64,000 bases of DNA, from positions 1,836,183-1,900,182 of the forward strand of contig NZ_NSKH01000018.1 of the NCBI RefSeq assembly GCF_003144095.1, given 5' to 3'. Positions 17,859 to 25,457 of the stretch are shown in pieces. Made by a program: the position numbers and the translations under genes. This DNA comes from Streptomyces sp. ICBB 8177. Its GTDB lineage: Bacteria > Actinomycetota > Actinomycetes > Streptomycetales > Streptomycetaceae. The notes beneath the pieces were generated by a model. It saw only the letters and a list, made by a program, of their open reading frames with translations, did no database searches and was not told the DNA's origin. Numbering within the stretch: position 1 is the first letter of the stretch; every line of letters begins with the position of its first letter.

Positions 17859-18212
17859 ATGGACGTGCTCACCCACCTGTTCGTCGGGCTCCACATCATC
17901 GGTATCGCCGCGCTGCTCGGTGGCGTGCTCACCCAGATGAACGCGATGCGCGGCGGCGGGGCCCGCGTCGTGCCCGCGATGTTGCACGGCGCGCTCACCA
18001 TGCTGGTGACCGGCATCGTGCTGGTCGGGCTGAGCGAGGCACAGCACGTCCACCTCAGCGTGCCGAAGATCGGGCTGAAGCTCGCGTTCCTCGTGGTCAT
18101 CCTCGGCCTGGTCTACGTCAAGCGGGACGAGGAGACCGTCGAGAAGGGCGTGGTGGCGACGGTCGGGGCGCTGACCGTCGCCAACATCTTCATCGCCGTG
18201 CTGTGGACCTGA
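17859..18212 (+). CDS. Small four-helix integral membrane protein
   Basis: The 117-residue protein is almost entirely membrane-embedded, with four hydrophobic segments at about 5-22, 40-60, 70-88 and 98-116. Charged residues are confined to loops, such as YVKRDEETVEKG. No enzymatic motif is visible. The longer frame from 16842 is a shadow of the kinase gene. TAGGCT at 17846-17851 precedes the ATG by 7 nt, suggesting a leaderless transcript separate from the response regulator. I do not recognise a family name with confidence. A 7-bp-stem hairpin follows the stop. Confidence 0.8.
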   Translation: MDVLTHLFVGLHIIGIAALLGGVLTQMNAMRGGGARVVPAMLHGALTMLVTGIVLVGLSEAQHVHLSVPKIGLKLAFLVVILGLVYVKRDEETVEKGVVATVGALTVANIFIAVLWT

Positions 18213-18216
18213 TCCC

Positions 18217-18234
18217 GCGGGTCTTCTGACCCGC
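18217..18234 (+). terminator. Short convergent hairpin
   Basis: GCGGGTC, a TTCT loop and GACCCGC form a 7-bp stem 4 nt after a stop codon, between convergent genes, so it may serve both. Confidence 0.5.
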
Positions 18235-18298
18235 TTCGCGCCGCCGGTGCGCCGATCCGCCGCCGCGCTCGGTCGGCGCCCGACCTGGCCCGCGCCCC

Positions 18299-19414
18299 TT
18301 ATGCCGGACGCGTCACCCCGTAGATCGGCATCTCCGTGACCGGCTGGACGTCCACCACCGCGCCCGTGTGCGGGGCCTGGATCATCTGGCCGTTGCCGAT
18401 GTACATCGCCACGTGGCTGATGTCGCTGTAGTAGAAGACAAGGTCGCCCGGCTGCATGTCGTCGACCGGGACGCGGGTGCCCACCTTGACCTGGTCCCAC
18501 GTCGTGCGCGGCAGTGTCACGCCCGCCGCCGCCCAGGCCGCCTGGGTCAGGCCCGAGCAGTCGTAGGAGTTCGGGCCCGTCGCGCCCCACACGTACGGCT
18601 TGCCGAGCTGTGCCCTGGCGAACGCGATCGCCTTGGCCGCCTTCGCCGCGAACGACGCGTCGGACGAAGAGCCGCCGGACGACGAGCCGCCCGACGACTG
18701 CTTCGCCCGCTGCCTCTGCTCGGCCGCCAGCTTCGCCGCCGCCCGCGCCGCCGCCTCCTCGCGCTGCTTCTGCAACGCGGCGAGCTTCGCCTTCTGCTGC
18801 GCGGTGAGGCTGTTGAGCAGCCCCTGCGCCTGCGCGAGCTTCTTCTGCACGGTCGCCTTGTCGCGCGCCAGCTTCTGCTGCGAGAGCGTGAGCGCCTGCA
18901 CGCCGCTCGCGGCGCGGGCCCGGGCGTCGGAGGTCCTCGCCTGCTGGGTCTCGTAGTCCGACAACGCCTGTTGCTGCCGCTGGGTCATGCGATCGAGGGT
19001 GTGCGTCTGCTCGAACAGCTGCTGGGGGTCGGAGGCGAGCAGGAACTGCGCCGTCTGCCCGAGACCGCCGGTCCGGTACTGCGCGTCGGCCAGCTGCCCC
19101 AGCGTGCGCCGCGCGTCGTTGAGCCGCTGGGCGCCCTGGGCGAGCTGGTCCAGCAGCGCGTCGGCCTCCCGGCGCCGGCCGGCGGTGTTCTGCGCGGCCT
19201 GGTCGTACCGGTCGGCGGCCAGCTCCGCCTGGTGGTTGAGGGAGTCCACCTCGGCCTGCACCTGGGCGATGGTCGGCTGGGGCCTCGCCGGGGCTGCGGA
19301 GGCGTTCTCGCTGAGCAGGGTGACGGTCGCCAGCGCGGCGGCCGTGATGCCGATCGCCGCGCGGGGGCCGGGTATCGCGGCGATGCGGGGGGACGGTTTG
19401 CGGTGCGACGCCAT
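18299..19414 (-). CDS. Secreted NlpC/P60 cell-wall endopeptidase with coiled coil
   Basis: The 371-residue protein starts with a signal peptide (basic start, hydrophobic IGITAAALATVTLL, probable cleavage after ASA near 41). A long coiled coil rich in Gln, Ala and Leu covers about 45-230, with a Ser-rich linker, and the C-terminal NlpC/P60 domain covers about 260-371. Catalytic residues are Cys in SYDCSGLTQ, His in SHVAMYIG and a third polar residue in APHTG. It should cleave peptidoglycan stem peptides outside the membrane, like the RipA relatives. The ATG at 19414 is set by AGGAG 8 nt upstream; an in-frame ATG at 19522 is rejected. No ydaO/c-di-AMP riboswitch core was found upstream. Confidence 0.93.
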   Translation of the reverse strand: MASHRKPSPRIAAIPGPRAAIGITAAALATVTLLSENASAAPARPQPTIAQVQAEVDSLNHQAELAADRYDQAAQNTAGRRREADALLDQLAQGAQRLNDARRTLGQLADAQYRTGGLGQTAQFLLASDPQQLFEQTHTLDRMTQRQQQALSDYETQQARTSDARARAASGVQALTLSQQKLARDKATVQKKLAQAQGLLNSLTAQQKAKLAALQKQREEAAARAAAKLAAEQRQRAKQSSGGSSSGGSSSDASFAAKAAKAIAFARAQLGKPYVWGATGPNSYDCSGLTQAAWAAAGVTLPRTTWDQVKVGTRVPVDDMQPGDLVFYYSDISHVAMYIGNGQMIQAPHTGAVVDVQPVTEMPIYGVTRPA

Positions 19415-19596
19415 GGACGGCGCTCCTTCCGTGGACCGCCCGCCGGTGGCTTGTTCCGCGTGCGGCGGCCGTCGGCGTGCCGGAGGGGAGCCCCGGAAGG
19501 CGGAGGCGTACCGCACCGGCACTGCGCCGGTGGTGGGGGACGGCCGCCTTGGCCGAGCACGCTAGCGAACCCGTGGGGTGGGTGTGAAGCCTGAGA

Positions 19597-19626
19597 CGTG
19601 ATCTGTCCGAAATGCTTTCGTGATCT
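19597..19626 (-). promoter_or_regulatory. Direct repeats upstream of the NlpC/P60 gene
   Basis: CGTGATCT (plus strand) occurs at 19597-19604 and 19619-19626, exactly 22 bp apart, about two helical turns. They sit in the spacer between divergent nlpC-type and pcrA genes. A regulator site is possible; its protein is unknown. Confidence 0.35.
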
Positions 19627-19714
19627 ACGGCACGGCCGGTCGGCGCGTCCGGCACCGAGCCAGGTCAACGCACCGGCCACCGCACCGGTCACCGTTTCCG
19701 GGACGCGCCGCGGG

Positions 19715-19737
19715 CTGTCGGTGCCGCCGCCTAGACT
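19715..19737 (+). promoter_or_regulatory. PafBC/RecA-NDp-type DNA-damage promoter of pcrA
   Basis: CTGTCGGTG, 8 nt, then TAGACT matches the mycobacterial RecA-NDp consensus TTGTCRGTG-N8-TAnnnT at all but the first base. The ATG of pcrA begins 9 nt after the -10 box, so the transcript would have almost no leader. Confidence 0.65.
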
Positions 19738-19746
19738 CGTACGACG

Positions 19747-22257
19747 ATGAGCAGCCTCTTCGACGACAACTTCCTCGCCTCGCTCGAACCGCCCGCGGAC
19801 GAGGCGCCCCCGCCACCGGACGACGACGCCCACGCGGCCCACGAGGGCGCGCCGCCCGCGGGCCACGACGAGCCGGACGACCTGTTCGGCGGTCGCTTCG
19901 ACGTGCCCGCGCCCCGGGACGCGCACTACCGTGACGGTGTGGCCCGCCCCGTCGTCGATGCGGCCGCGCTGCTCGACGGGCTGAACGAGCAGCAGCGCGC
20001 CGCCGTCGTCCACTCCGGCTCGCCCCTGCTCATCGTCGCCGGCGCGGGGTCGGGCAAGACCCGCGTGCTCACCCACCGCATCGCCCACCTGCTGGCCGAC
20101 CGCGGTGTCCACCCCGGCCAGATCCTCGCGATCACGTTCACCAACAAGGCCGCGGGCGAGATGAAGGAGCGCGTCGAGCAGCTCGTCGGCCCGCGCGCCA
20201 ACGCGATGTGGGTCTCCACGTTCCACAGCGCGTGCGTGCGCATCCTGCGCCGGGAGAGCAAGCACCTGGGCTTCACGTCCAGCTTCTCGATCTACGACGC
20301 GGCCGACTCCAAGCGCCTGATGGCCCTGGTCTGCCGCGACCTGGACCTCGACCCGAAGACGTACCCGCCGAAGTCGTTCAGCGCCAAGGTCTCCAACCTC
20401 AAGAACGAGCTGATCGACGAGGAGACCTTCGCCGGGCAGGCGGAGAACCCGTTCGAGAAGAAGCTCGCCGAGGCGTACGCGCTCTACCAGGCCCGGCTGC
20501 GCGAGGCCAACGCGCTGGACTTCGACGACATCATCATGACGACGGTCAACCTGCTCCAGGCGTTCCCGGACATCGCCGGGCACTACCGCCGCCGCTTCCG
20601 CCACGTCCTCGTCGACGAGTACCAGGACACCAACCACGCCCAGTACACGCTGGTGCGCGAGCTGGTCGGCACGCCGGGGACCGTCGAGCCGGACACCGCC
20701 GTGCCGCCGCAGGCCGCCGACCCGGACGAGGCGATGGCCGAACTGTGCGTGGTGGGCGACGCCGACCAGTCGATCTACGCGTTCCGCGGCGCGACCATCC
20801 GCAACATCCTCCAGTTCGAGGAGGACTACCCCAACGCGACCACGATCCTGCTGGAGCAGAACTACCGCTCCACGCAGAACATCCTGACCGCCGCCAACGC
20901 CGTCATCGAGCGCAACACCAGCCGCCGCCCGAAGAACCTGTGGACCGAGGCCGGCGCGGGCCCGGTGATCACCGGCTACGTCGCCGACACCGAGCACGAC
21001 GAGGCGCAGTTCGTCGCCGAGGAGATAGACCGCCTCACGGACGCGGGCCACGCCAAGCCCTCGGACGTCGCGGTCTTCTACCGCACCAACGCGCAGTCCC
21101 GTGTGTTCGAGGAGATCTTCATCCGGGTCGGCCTGCCGTACAAGGTCGTCGGCGGCGTCCGCTTCTACGAGCGCAAGGAGGTCCGGGACGTCCTGGCCTA
21201 TCTGCGCGTGCTGGCCAACCCCGAGGACACCGTCCCGCTGCGCCGCATCCTCAACGTGCCCAAGCGCGGCATCGGCGACCGCGCCGAGGCGATGATCGAC
21301 GCGCTGGCGCTGCGCGAGCGGATCTCCTTCCCGCAGGCGCTGCGCCGGGTCGACGAGGCGTACGGCATGGCCGCGCGCTCGGCGAACGCGGTGCGGCGCT
21401 TCAACGAGCTGCTGGAGGAGCTGCGCACGATCGTGGAGTCCGGCGCGGGACCGGCCACCGTGCTGGAGGCGGTGCTCGAACGCACCGGCTACCTGGCCGA
21501 GTTGCAGGCGTCCACCGATCCGCAGGACGAGACCCGGGTGGAGAACCTCCAGGAACTCGCCGCCGTCGCCCTGGAGTTCGAGCAGGAGCAGCCCGAGGGC
21601 ACGCTGGCGGACTTCCTGGAACAGGTCGCCCTGGTCGCCGACTCCGACCAGATCCCCGACGAAGGGGAGGGGGAGGAGAGCGGCGGGGTGATCACGCTGA
21701 TGACGCTGCACACCGCCAAGGGCCTCGAGTTCCCCGTGGTGTTCCTGACCGGCATGGAGGACGGCGTCTTCCCGCACATGCGGGCCCTCGGCCAGACGAA
21801 GGAGCTGGAGGAGGAACGGCGACTGGCGTACGTGGGCATCACCCGCGCCCGCGAGCGGCTGTACGTGACGCGGTCGGCGATGCGCAGCGCGTGGGGCCAG
21901 CCCGCGTACAACCCGCCGTCGCGGTTCCTGGAGGAGATCCCGCCGACGCTGATCGACTGGAAGCGCACCGGCGGTTCCTCCCCGTCGCCGAAGGCCTCGG
22001 CCGGGTCGTCGGTACTGGCCTCCGGCGGGCGCGGTGGCGGCGGCACGTCCTCGCGGTTCGCGACGCGGCGGGCGGGCGCGCGGGAGCGCGAGGTGGTCGC
22101 GCTCACGGTCGGCGACCGCGTCACGCACGACTCGTTCGGCCTCGGCACGGTCGTCGCCGTCAAGGGCAGCGGGGACAACGCGGAGGCGACGGTGGACTTC
22201 GGCGGCGAGAAGCCGAAGCGGCTGCTGCTGCGGTACGCGCCGGTCGAGAAGCTGTAG
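19747..22257 (+). CDS. pcrA: UvrD/PcrA-type ATP-dependent DNA helicase
   Basis: The 836-residue protein is a superfamily 1A 3'-5' helicase. Visible motifs are Q-motif LNEQQRAAVVH, Walker A GAGSGKTR (98-105), TFTNKAAGEM, Walker B VLVDEYQDTN (Asp290), QNYRSTQNIL, and the C-terminal TLMTLHTAKGLEFPVVFLTG and YVGITRARERLYVT. The last 50 residues form the KOW/Tudor-like domain (VGDRVTHDSFGLGTVVAVKG) that contacts RNA polymerase in UvrD/PcrA proteins. It unwinds DNA in nucleotide excision repair and removes roadblocks. The acidic first 70 residues are a lineage extension. The upstream sequence matches a PafBC-dependent promoter. Confidence 0.96.
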   Translation: MSSLFDDNFLASLEPPADEAPPPPDDDAHAAHEGAPPAGHDEPDDLFGGRFDVPAPRDAHYRDGVARPVVDAAALLDGLNEQQRAAVVHSGSPLLIVAGAGSGKTRVLTHRIAHLLADRGVHPGQILAITFTNKAAGEMKERVEQLVGPRANAMWVSTFHSACVRILRRESKHLGFTSSFSIYDAADSKRLMALVCRDLDLDPKTYPPKSFSAKVSNLKNELIDEETFAGQAENPFEKKLAEAYALYQARLREANALDFDDIIMTTVNLLQAFPDIAGHYRRRFRHVLVDEYQDTNHAQYTLVRELVGTPGTVEPDTAVPPQAADPDEAMAELCVVGDADQSIYAFRGATIRNILQFEEDYPNATTILLEQNYRSTQNILTAANAVIERNTSRRPKNLWTEAGAGPVITGYVADTEHDEAQFVAEEIDRLTDAGHAKPSDVAVFYRTNAQSRVFEEIFIRVGLPYKVVGGVRFYERKEVRDVLAYLRVLANPEDTVPLRRILNVPKRGIGDRAEAMIDALALRERISFPQALRRVDEAYGMAARSANAVRRFNELLEELRTIVESGAGPATVLEAVLERTGYLAELQASTDPQDETRVENLQELAAVALEFEQEQPEGTLADFLEQVALVADSDQIPDEGEGEESGGVITLMTLHTAKGLEFPVVFLTGMEDGVFPHMRALGQTKELEEERRLAYVGITRARERLYVTRSAMRSAWGQPAYNPPSRFLEEIPPTLIDWKRTGGSSPSPKASAGSSVLASGGRGGGGTSSRFATRRAGAREREVVALTVGDRVTHDSFGLGTVVAVKGSGDNAEATVDFGGEKPKRLLLRYAPVEKL

Positions 22258-22327
22258 GGCTGCCTGGGCTGTCGCAGGGCTCACCGCTCGCCGTCGTTGC
22301 AGGGCTGACCGCTCGCGTTCTCGGGGC

Positions 22328-23302
22328 TCAGCGGGGGTCGAGGCCGTGGGCGAGCAGCCAGGGCAGCGGGTCCACCGGCGCCCCGCCGTGCGGCCGCACC
22401 TCGAAGTGCAGGTGCGGCCCGGTGGTGTTGCCGGTGTCGCCGGAGTACGCGATGACCTCGCCCGCGTGGACCGCGCCCGAGGTGACCCGCGCCGCGCTCA
22501 GGTGGCAGTACCAGGTCTGCGTGCCGTCCGGCGCGGTCAGTTCGACCATGTTCCCGTACGACGGGTTCCACTTGACGCGCACCGTGCCGTCGGTGACCGC
22601 CCGCACCGGCGTGCCGGGCTCCACGGGGAAGTCGATGCCGGTGTGCATGGACAGCCAGTGCGCGCCGGTCTCGCCGAAGTACGCGCTCAGGCCGCGCTGG
22701 GCGACGGGCAGGACGTCGTGCGGCACGTCTCGCGCTCGTGCCTGGCGTCGCGGCAGAGCCGCGCGGCGGCGGGCGCGGTCGGCGGCGGGGGTGGCGGTAC
22801 GTGCGGTGGCCCCCGAGGCGGTCGTGGCGGCGGCCGTCCCATCGGCGCCGTCATCGGGGCGCTGGTGGACGGCCGTTGACGCGGCGTCGGTCCGCGGGTG
22901 GCCGCCGCCGTGGTGCCCGGCCGCGAAGCTGCTCACCGCCGCCGCGGCCACCCCCAGCAACGCGAACGAGGGCACCGCCACCGTCAGCAGGGTGAACCGC
23001 TTCGGCGGCGTCTTGCGACGCCGTCCCCCCGCCCGACCACGAGCCCGGCCACGAGCCGGCCGCCGATGCCGGGCGGGCCCGCCGGCGGGGGAGTCGGGGA
23101 CACGGGTTGCGGCCCCGGGCGGGGGGAGATCGGGGACGTCGGCGGGGTCGGTCCGGGCGGTGGCGGAGTCGTCGTACGCGCTCCCGTACGAGGCGGTCGG
23201 CGGCTCGTACGGTTCGCCGTACGCGTACGCGAACCCGCCATCGTGACCACCGGGCAACGGACCGAAAAGCGGATCGTATTCACGATCGTCCACCGTCGAC
23301 AT
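22328..23302 (-). CDS. Membrane-anchored M23 family metallopeptidase
   Basis: The 324-residue protein has an acidic cytosolic N-terminus, a very basic stretch before one membrane anchor (FTLLTVAVPSFALLGVAAAAVSSFAAG), a low-complexity Ala/Arg linker, and a C-terminal LytM/M23 domain. Zinc ligands are visible in MHTGIDFPV (HxxxD) and GPHLHFEV (HxH). M23 enzymes cut peptidoglycan cross-bridges in the cell wall. ATG 23302 is chosen over an upstream in-frame start at 23386 because GAAAGAG precedes it and a TTGTCC/TATACA promoter lies just upstream. Together with the NlpC gene it brackets pcrA with cell-wall hydrolases. Confidence 0.9.
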   Translation of the reverse strand: MSTVDDREYDPLFGPLPGGHDGGFAYAYGEPYEPPTASYGSAYDDSATARTDPADVPDLPPPGAATRVPDSPAGGPARHRRPARGRARGRAGGRRRKTPPKRFTLLTVAVPSFALLGVAAAAVSSFAAGHHGGGHPRTDAASTAVHQRPDDGADGTAAATTASGATARTATPAADRARRRAALPRRQARARDVPHDVLPVAQRGLSAYFGETGAHWLSMHTGIDFPVEPGTPVRAVTDGTVRVKWNPSYGNMVELTAPDGTQTWYCHLSAARVTSGAVHAGEVIAYSGDTGNTTGPHLHFEVRPHGGAPVDPLPWLLAHGLDPR

Positions 23303-23338
23303 CTCTTTCGCGTCGGCGTCATGACAATGATCGGCGAC

Positions 23339-23366
23339 TGTATACCGATGTGACAGAACCGGACAA
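23339..23366 (-). promoter_or_regulatory. Promoter of the M23 peptidase gene
   Basis: TTGTCC and TATACA on the minus strand are separated by 16 bp, giving a start near 23332 and a leader of about 30 nt with a purine-rich ribosome site. Confidence 0.5.
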
Positions 23367-23424
23367 TGCCCAGGAATTTCGGGCATACGCGCGAGGAGTG
23401 CGAGTGGGGGACGACTCGGACGAC

Positions 23425-24402
23425 TCAGGCCGCGTCGACCGCCTCAAAACTCCCGGAATCGCCTCGCAATGCCTGCCGTACTCCTGCCACGACCTGCGCG
23501 TTCACCGCCATCGCGAGATGGCCGACGCCATGCACACCGATATTCTCGATTATCAGATCCGGATGATCGATCCGCGCGGATTCCGTGGGCGCCATGATGT
23601 GGTCGGCGTCGCTCCAGAACGCGATGAACCGGGTGCGGCAATCGGGCGCGGGAAGCGCGAGTTCGGCCATCAGCGCGGAATGCGGTCGCATTTGCCGTAC
23701 GACCGGATGCGGATCGGCGAACGGCACCGCTCGTGTCCCCGCGTGCGGCGTCGCCAGCGTGACCAGCGTCCGCACCCGGACGTCACCGCCGAGCCGCTGC
23801 GCGTAGTACCGCCCGATCAGCCCGCCGAGACTGTGCCCGACGAGGTCGATGCGCGGACTGCCGGTGCGCTCGCACAACTCCTCGACGTGGCGCCCGAGCA
23901 GCGCGGCCGCGTGCCGGACGTCGCTCGTCAGCGGCGAGTAGTTGAGCGCGCTCACCTGCCGCCAGCCGTGCCGGCGCAGGTTCCGGCGCAACGGGGTGAA
24001 GACGGAACGGTTGTCCACGAACCCGTGCAGCAACAGCACCGGCAGCTGCCCGTCGGCGCCTGATCCGGTACGGGCTTCGATGTCCGCGACGGGAACGGGC
24101 GCGGGCACGGGCCCGGCCACCGGCGTGCGGCCGGAGGGACGGGGCGGGCCGGAGGGGGCGTACGGAGCGTGCGGGGCGTGCGGCGGGCCGGAGGGCTGTG
24201 CCACCGCGGGGGGCGCGGTGCGCTGCCGGGGTACGAGCGCGGGGGGCGGGGGCTCCTGGAGGACGCCGGTCGGGTAGAGCAGCAGGTGCCCCGCGAGCAC
24301 CGCCATCTCCATCATCGTCACCCTGGCCGCGGCGGCCATCCGCCACAGTCCGTACGGATTCCGGGTCTCGTCGGTCGTCTTGCTCGGGTCGCTGCTGTCC
24401 AT
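23425..24402 (-). CDS. Alpha/beta hydrolase, lipase class (LipA/GHSLGG type)
   Basis: The 325-residue protein has a hydrophobic N-terminal segment (MAAAARVTMMEMAVLAGHLLLY) that may be a signal anchor. A Pro-rich spacer of about 70 residues follows, then an alpha/beta hydrolase core with the oxyanion motif PVLLLHGFVDNRSVF, nucleophile elbow VGHSLGGLIGRYYAQ, and a C-terminal His in GVHGVGHLAM. The acid is probably the Asp of FWSDADHIM. This matches triacylglycerol lipase/esterase families. ATG 24402 is fixed by GGGAGG 8 nt upstream; longer in-frame starts to 24717 are rejected. Only 122 nt separate its stop from the M23 start, so both could share a transcript. Confidence 0.88.
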   Translation of the reverse strand: MDSSDPSKTTDETRNPYGLWRMAAAARVTMMEMAVLAGHLLLYPTGVLQEPPPPALVPRQRTAPPAVAQPSGPPHAPHAPYAPSGPPRPSGRTPVAGPVPAPVPVADIEARTGSGADGQLPVLLLHGFVDNRSVFTPLRRNLRRHGWRQVSALNYSPLTSDVRHAAALLGRHVEELCERTGSPRIDLVGHSLGGLIGRYYAQRLGGDVRVRTLVTLATPHAGTRAVPFADPHPVVRQMRPHSALMAELALPAPDCRTRFIAFWSDADHIMAPTESARIDHPDLIIENIGVHGVGHLAMAVNAQVVAGVRQALRGDSGSFEAVDAA

Positions 24403-24845
24403 GGCCTGCCTCCCCGCGCGGCGTACGCGGGCGGCATCGTCCCCGTACGCCCTTGAGGGCAGCCGTAGGGCAGGCGTGAGCGGCTCGGCGGGCGGCCGGG
24501 CCGGTACACGGGCCGGGCTGATGGCGTGCCGACGCGAGAGGTGGCGGTCGGCGGCCCGCTCGCACCGCCGTGCCGGGCGGCTGACGGCACGGCGGCGCGG
24601 GGCCTGGCTGCGGCTCCCCTGGCGCGCGCGGCCCCCTCGCCACGGAGTCCGGCTGTGGCGTGACGCCGGATCACGGAGGGCGGGACTCGGGCCGGGCGCG
24701 CCGTGAATATGTCCCACGTGTGATTTCCCCCTCCCCCCGCGCCGCGAAACTGCCTCGTGCGGGATGCTGGGGGATAACGTTCGTTCACAACATGAGTTCC
24801 GATGGCAGCGTCGGCAGCGATGGCACGGCAGGCATGGAGGCAGTG
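24403..24845. other. Divergent intergenic region, lipase/icmB
   Basis: No gene is supported here. In-frame upstream extensions of both neighbours cross it but lack ribosome sites and use low-complexity codons. GATAAC near 24773 could be a -10 for icmB, 70 nt before its start. Confidence 0.4.
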
Positions 24846-25259
24846 ATGGGTGTGTCGGGTCCGATCCGCGTGGTGGTCGCCAAGCCGGGGCTCGACGGCC
24901 ACGACCGCGGTGCCAAGGTCATCGCCCGCGCGCTGCGGGACGCGGGCATGGAGGTCATCTACACCGGCCTGCACCAGACGCCGGAGCAGATCGTGGACAC
25001 CGCGATCCAGGAGGACGCCGACGCGATCGGCCTGTCCATCCTGTCCGGCGCCCACATGACGCTCTTCGCCAAGGTCATCGAACTGCTCGGCGAGCGCGAC
25101 GCCCGCGACATCCAGGTCTTCGGCGGCGGCATCATCCCCGAGGCGGACATCCCGCCGCTCAAGGAACTCGGCGTCGCCGCGATCTTCACCCCCGGCACGA
25201 CCACCGGCGACGTCGTGACCTGGGTCCGCGAGAACGTCCGCCAGCCCGCGGAGGCGTAG
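24846..25259 (+). CDS. icmB: Cobalamin-binding small subunit of isobutyryl/methylmalonyl-CoA mutase type
   Basis: The 137-residue protein is a stand-alone B12-binding domain. The cobalt-ligand motif D-x-H-x-x-G is Asp17-Gly-His19-Asp-Arg-Gly22, followed by the SxL element (LSILSGAH) and the GGG element (VFGGGIIP), as in methylmalonyl-CoA mutases. Length matches IcmB, which pairs with a separate IcmA to interconvert isobutyryl-CoA and butyryl-CoA. No large subunit or MeaB chaperone is adjacent, so its partner must be encoded elsewhere. ATG 24846 is preferred because GGAGG lies 5 nt before it and the encoded start fits the family; an in-frame ATG at 24792 is an alternative. Confidence 0.9.
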   Translation: MGVSGPIRVVVAKPGLDGHDRGAKVIARALRDAGMEVIYTGLHQTPEQIVDTAIQEDADAIGLSILSGAHMTLFAKVIELLGERDARDIQVFGGGIIPEADIPPLKELGVAAIFTPGTTTGDVVTWVRENVRQPAEA

Positions 25260-25300
25260 CCCGCCCCCCGGGCAGCCCCGGCCCGCCGGCCGCACCCGGC

Positions 25301-25437
25301 CGCACCAGCCTGTCGGCAGCGCTCGGCCTGCGGCGCAGCGCCCGTCCGCCGGCAGCGCCCGCCCGCACGGCCCGTCGGCCGCGCGCGCCCGCACCGGCCC
25401 GTCGGCAGCGCTCGGCCTGCGGCGCACCGCCCGTCCG
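25301..25437. repeat. 48-bp direct repeat between convergent genes
   Basis: Copies at 25301-25348 and 25390-25437 agree at 45 of 48 positions (both start CGCACC and end CCCGTCCG). They lie between icmB and the convergent DUF5691 gene. Confidence 0.75.
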
Positions 25438-25457
25438 GCTTGCCGTGCCCCGGCGCC

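Noticed and set aside
19415-19640. c-di-AMP (ydaO-type) riboswitch upstream of the NlpC/P60 gene
   Set aside because: Such genes often have one in Streptomyces, but the conserved GGGGGACC and GGGTGAAT-type core segments are absent.
18985-22284. 1099-residue minus-strand open frame across the NlpC and pcrA region
   Set aside because: It lies antisense to pcrA, whose helicase motifs are complete, and its product is Arg/Leu/Asp repeats typical of GC-rich antisense frames.
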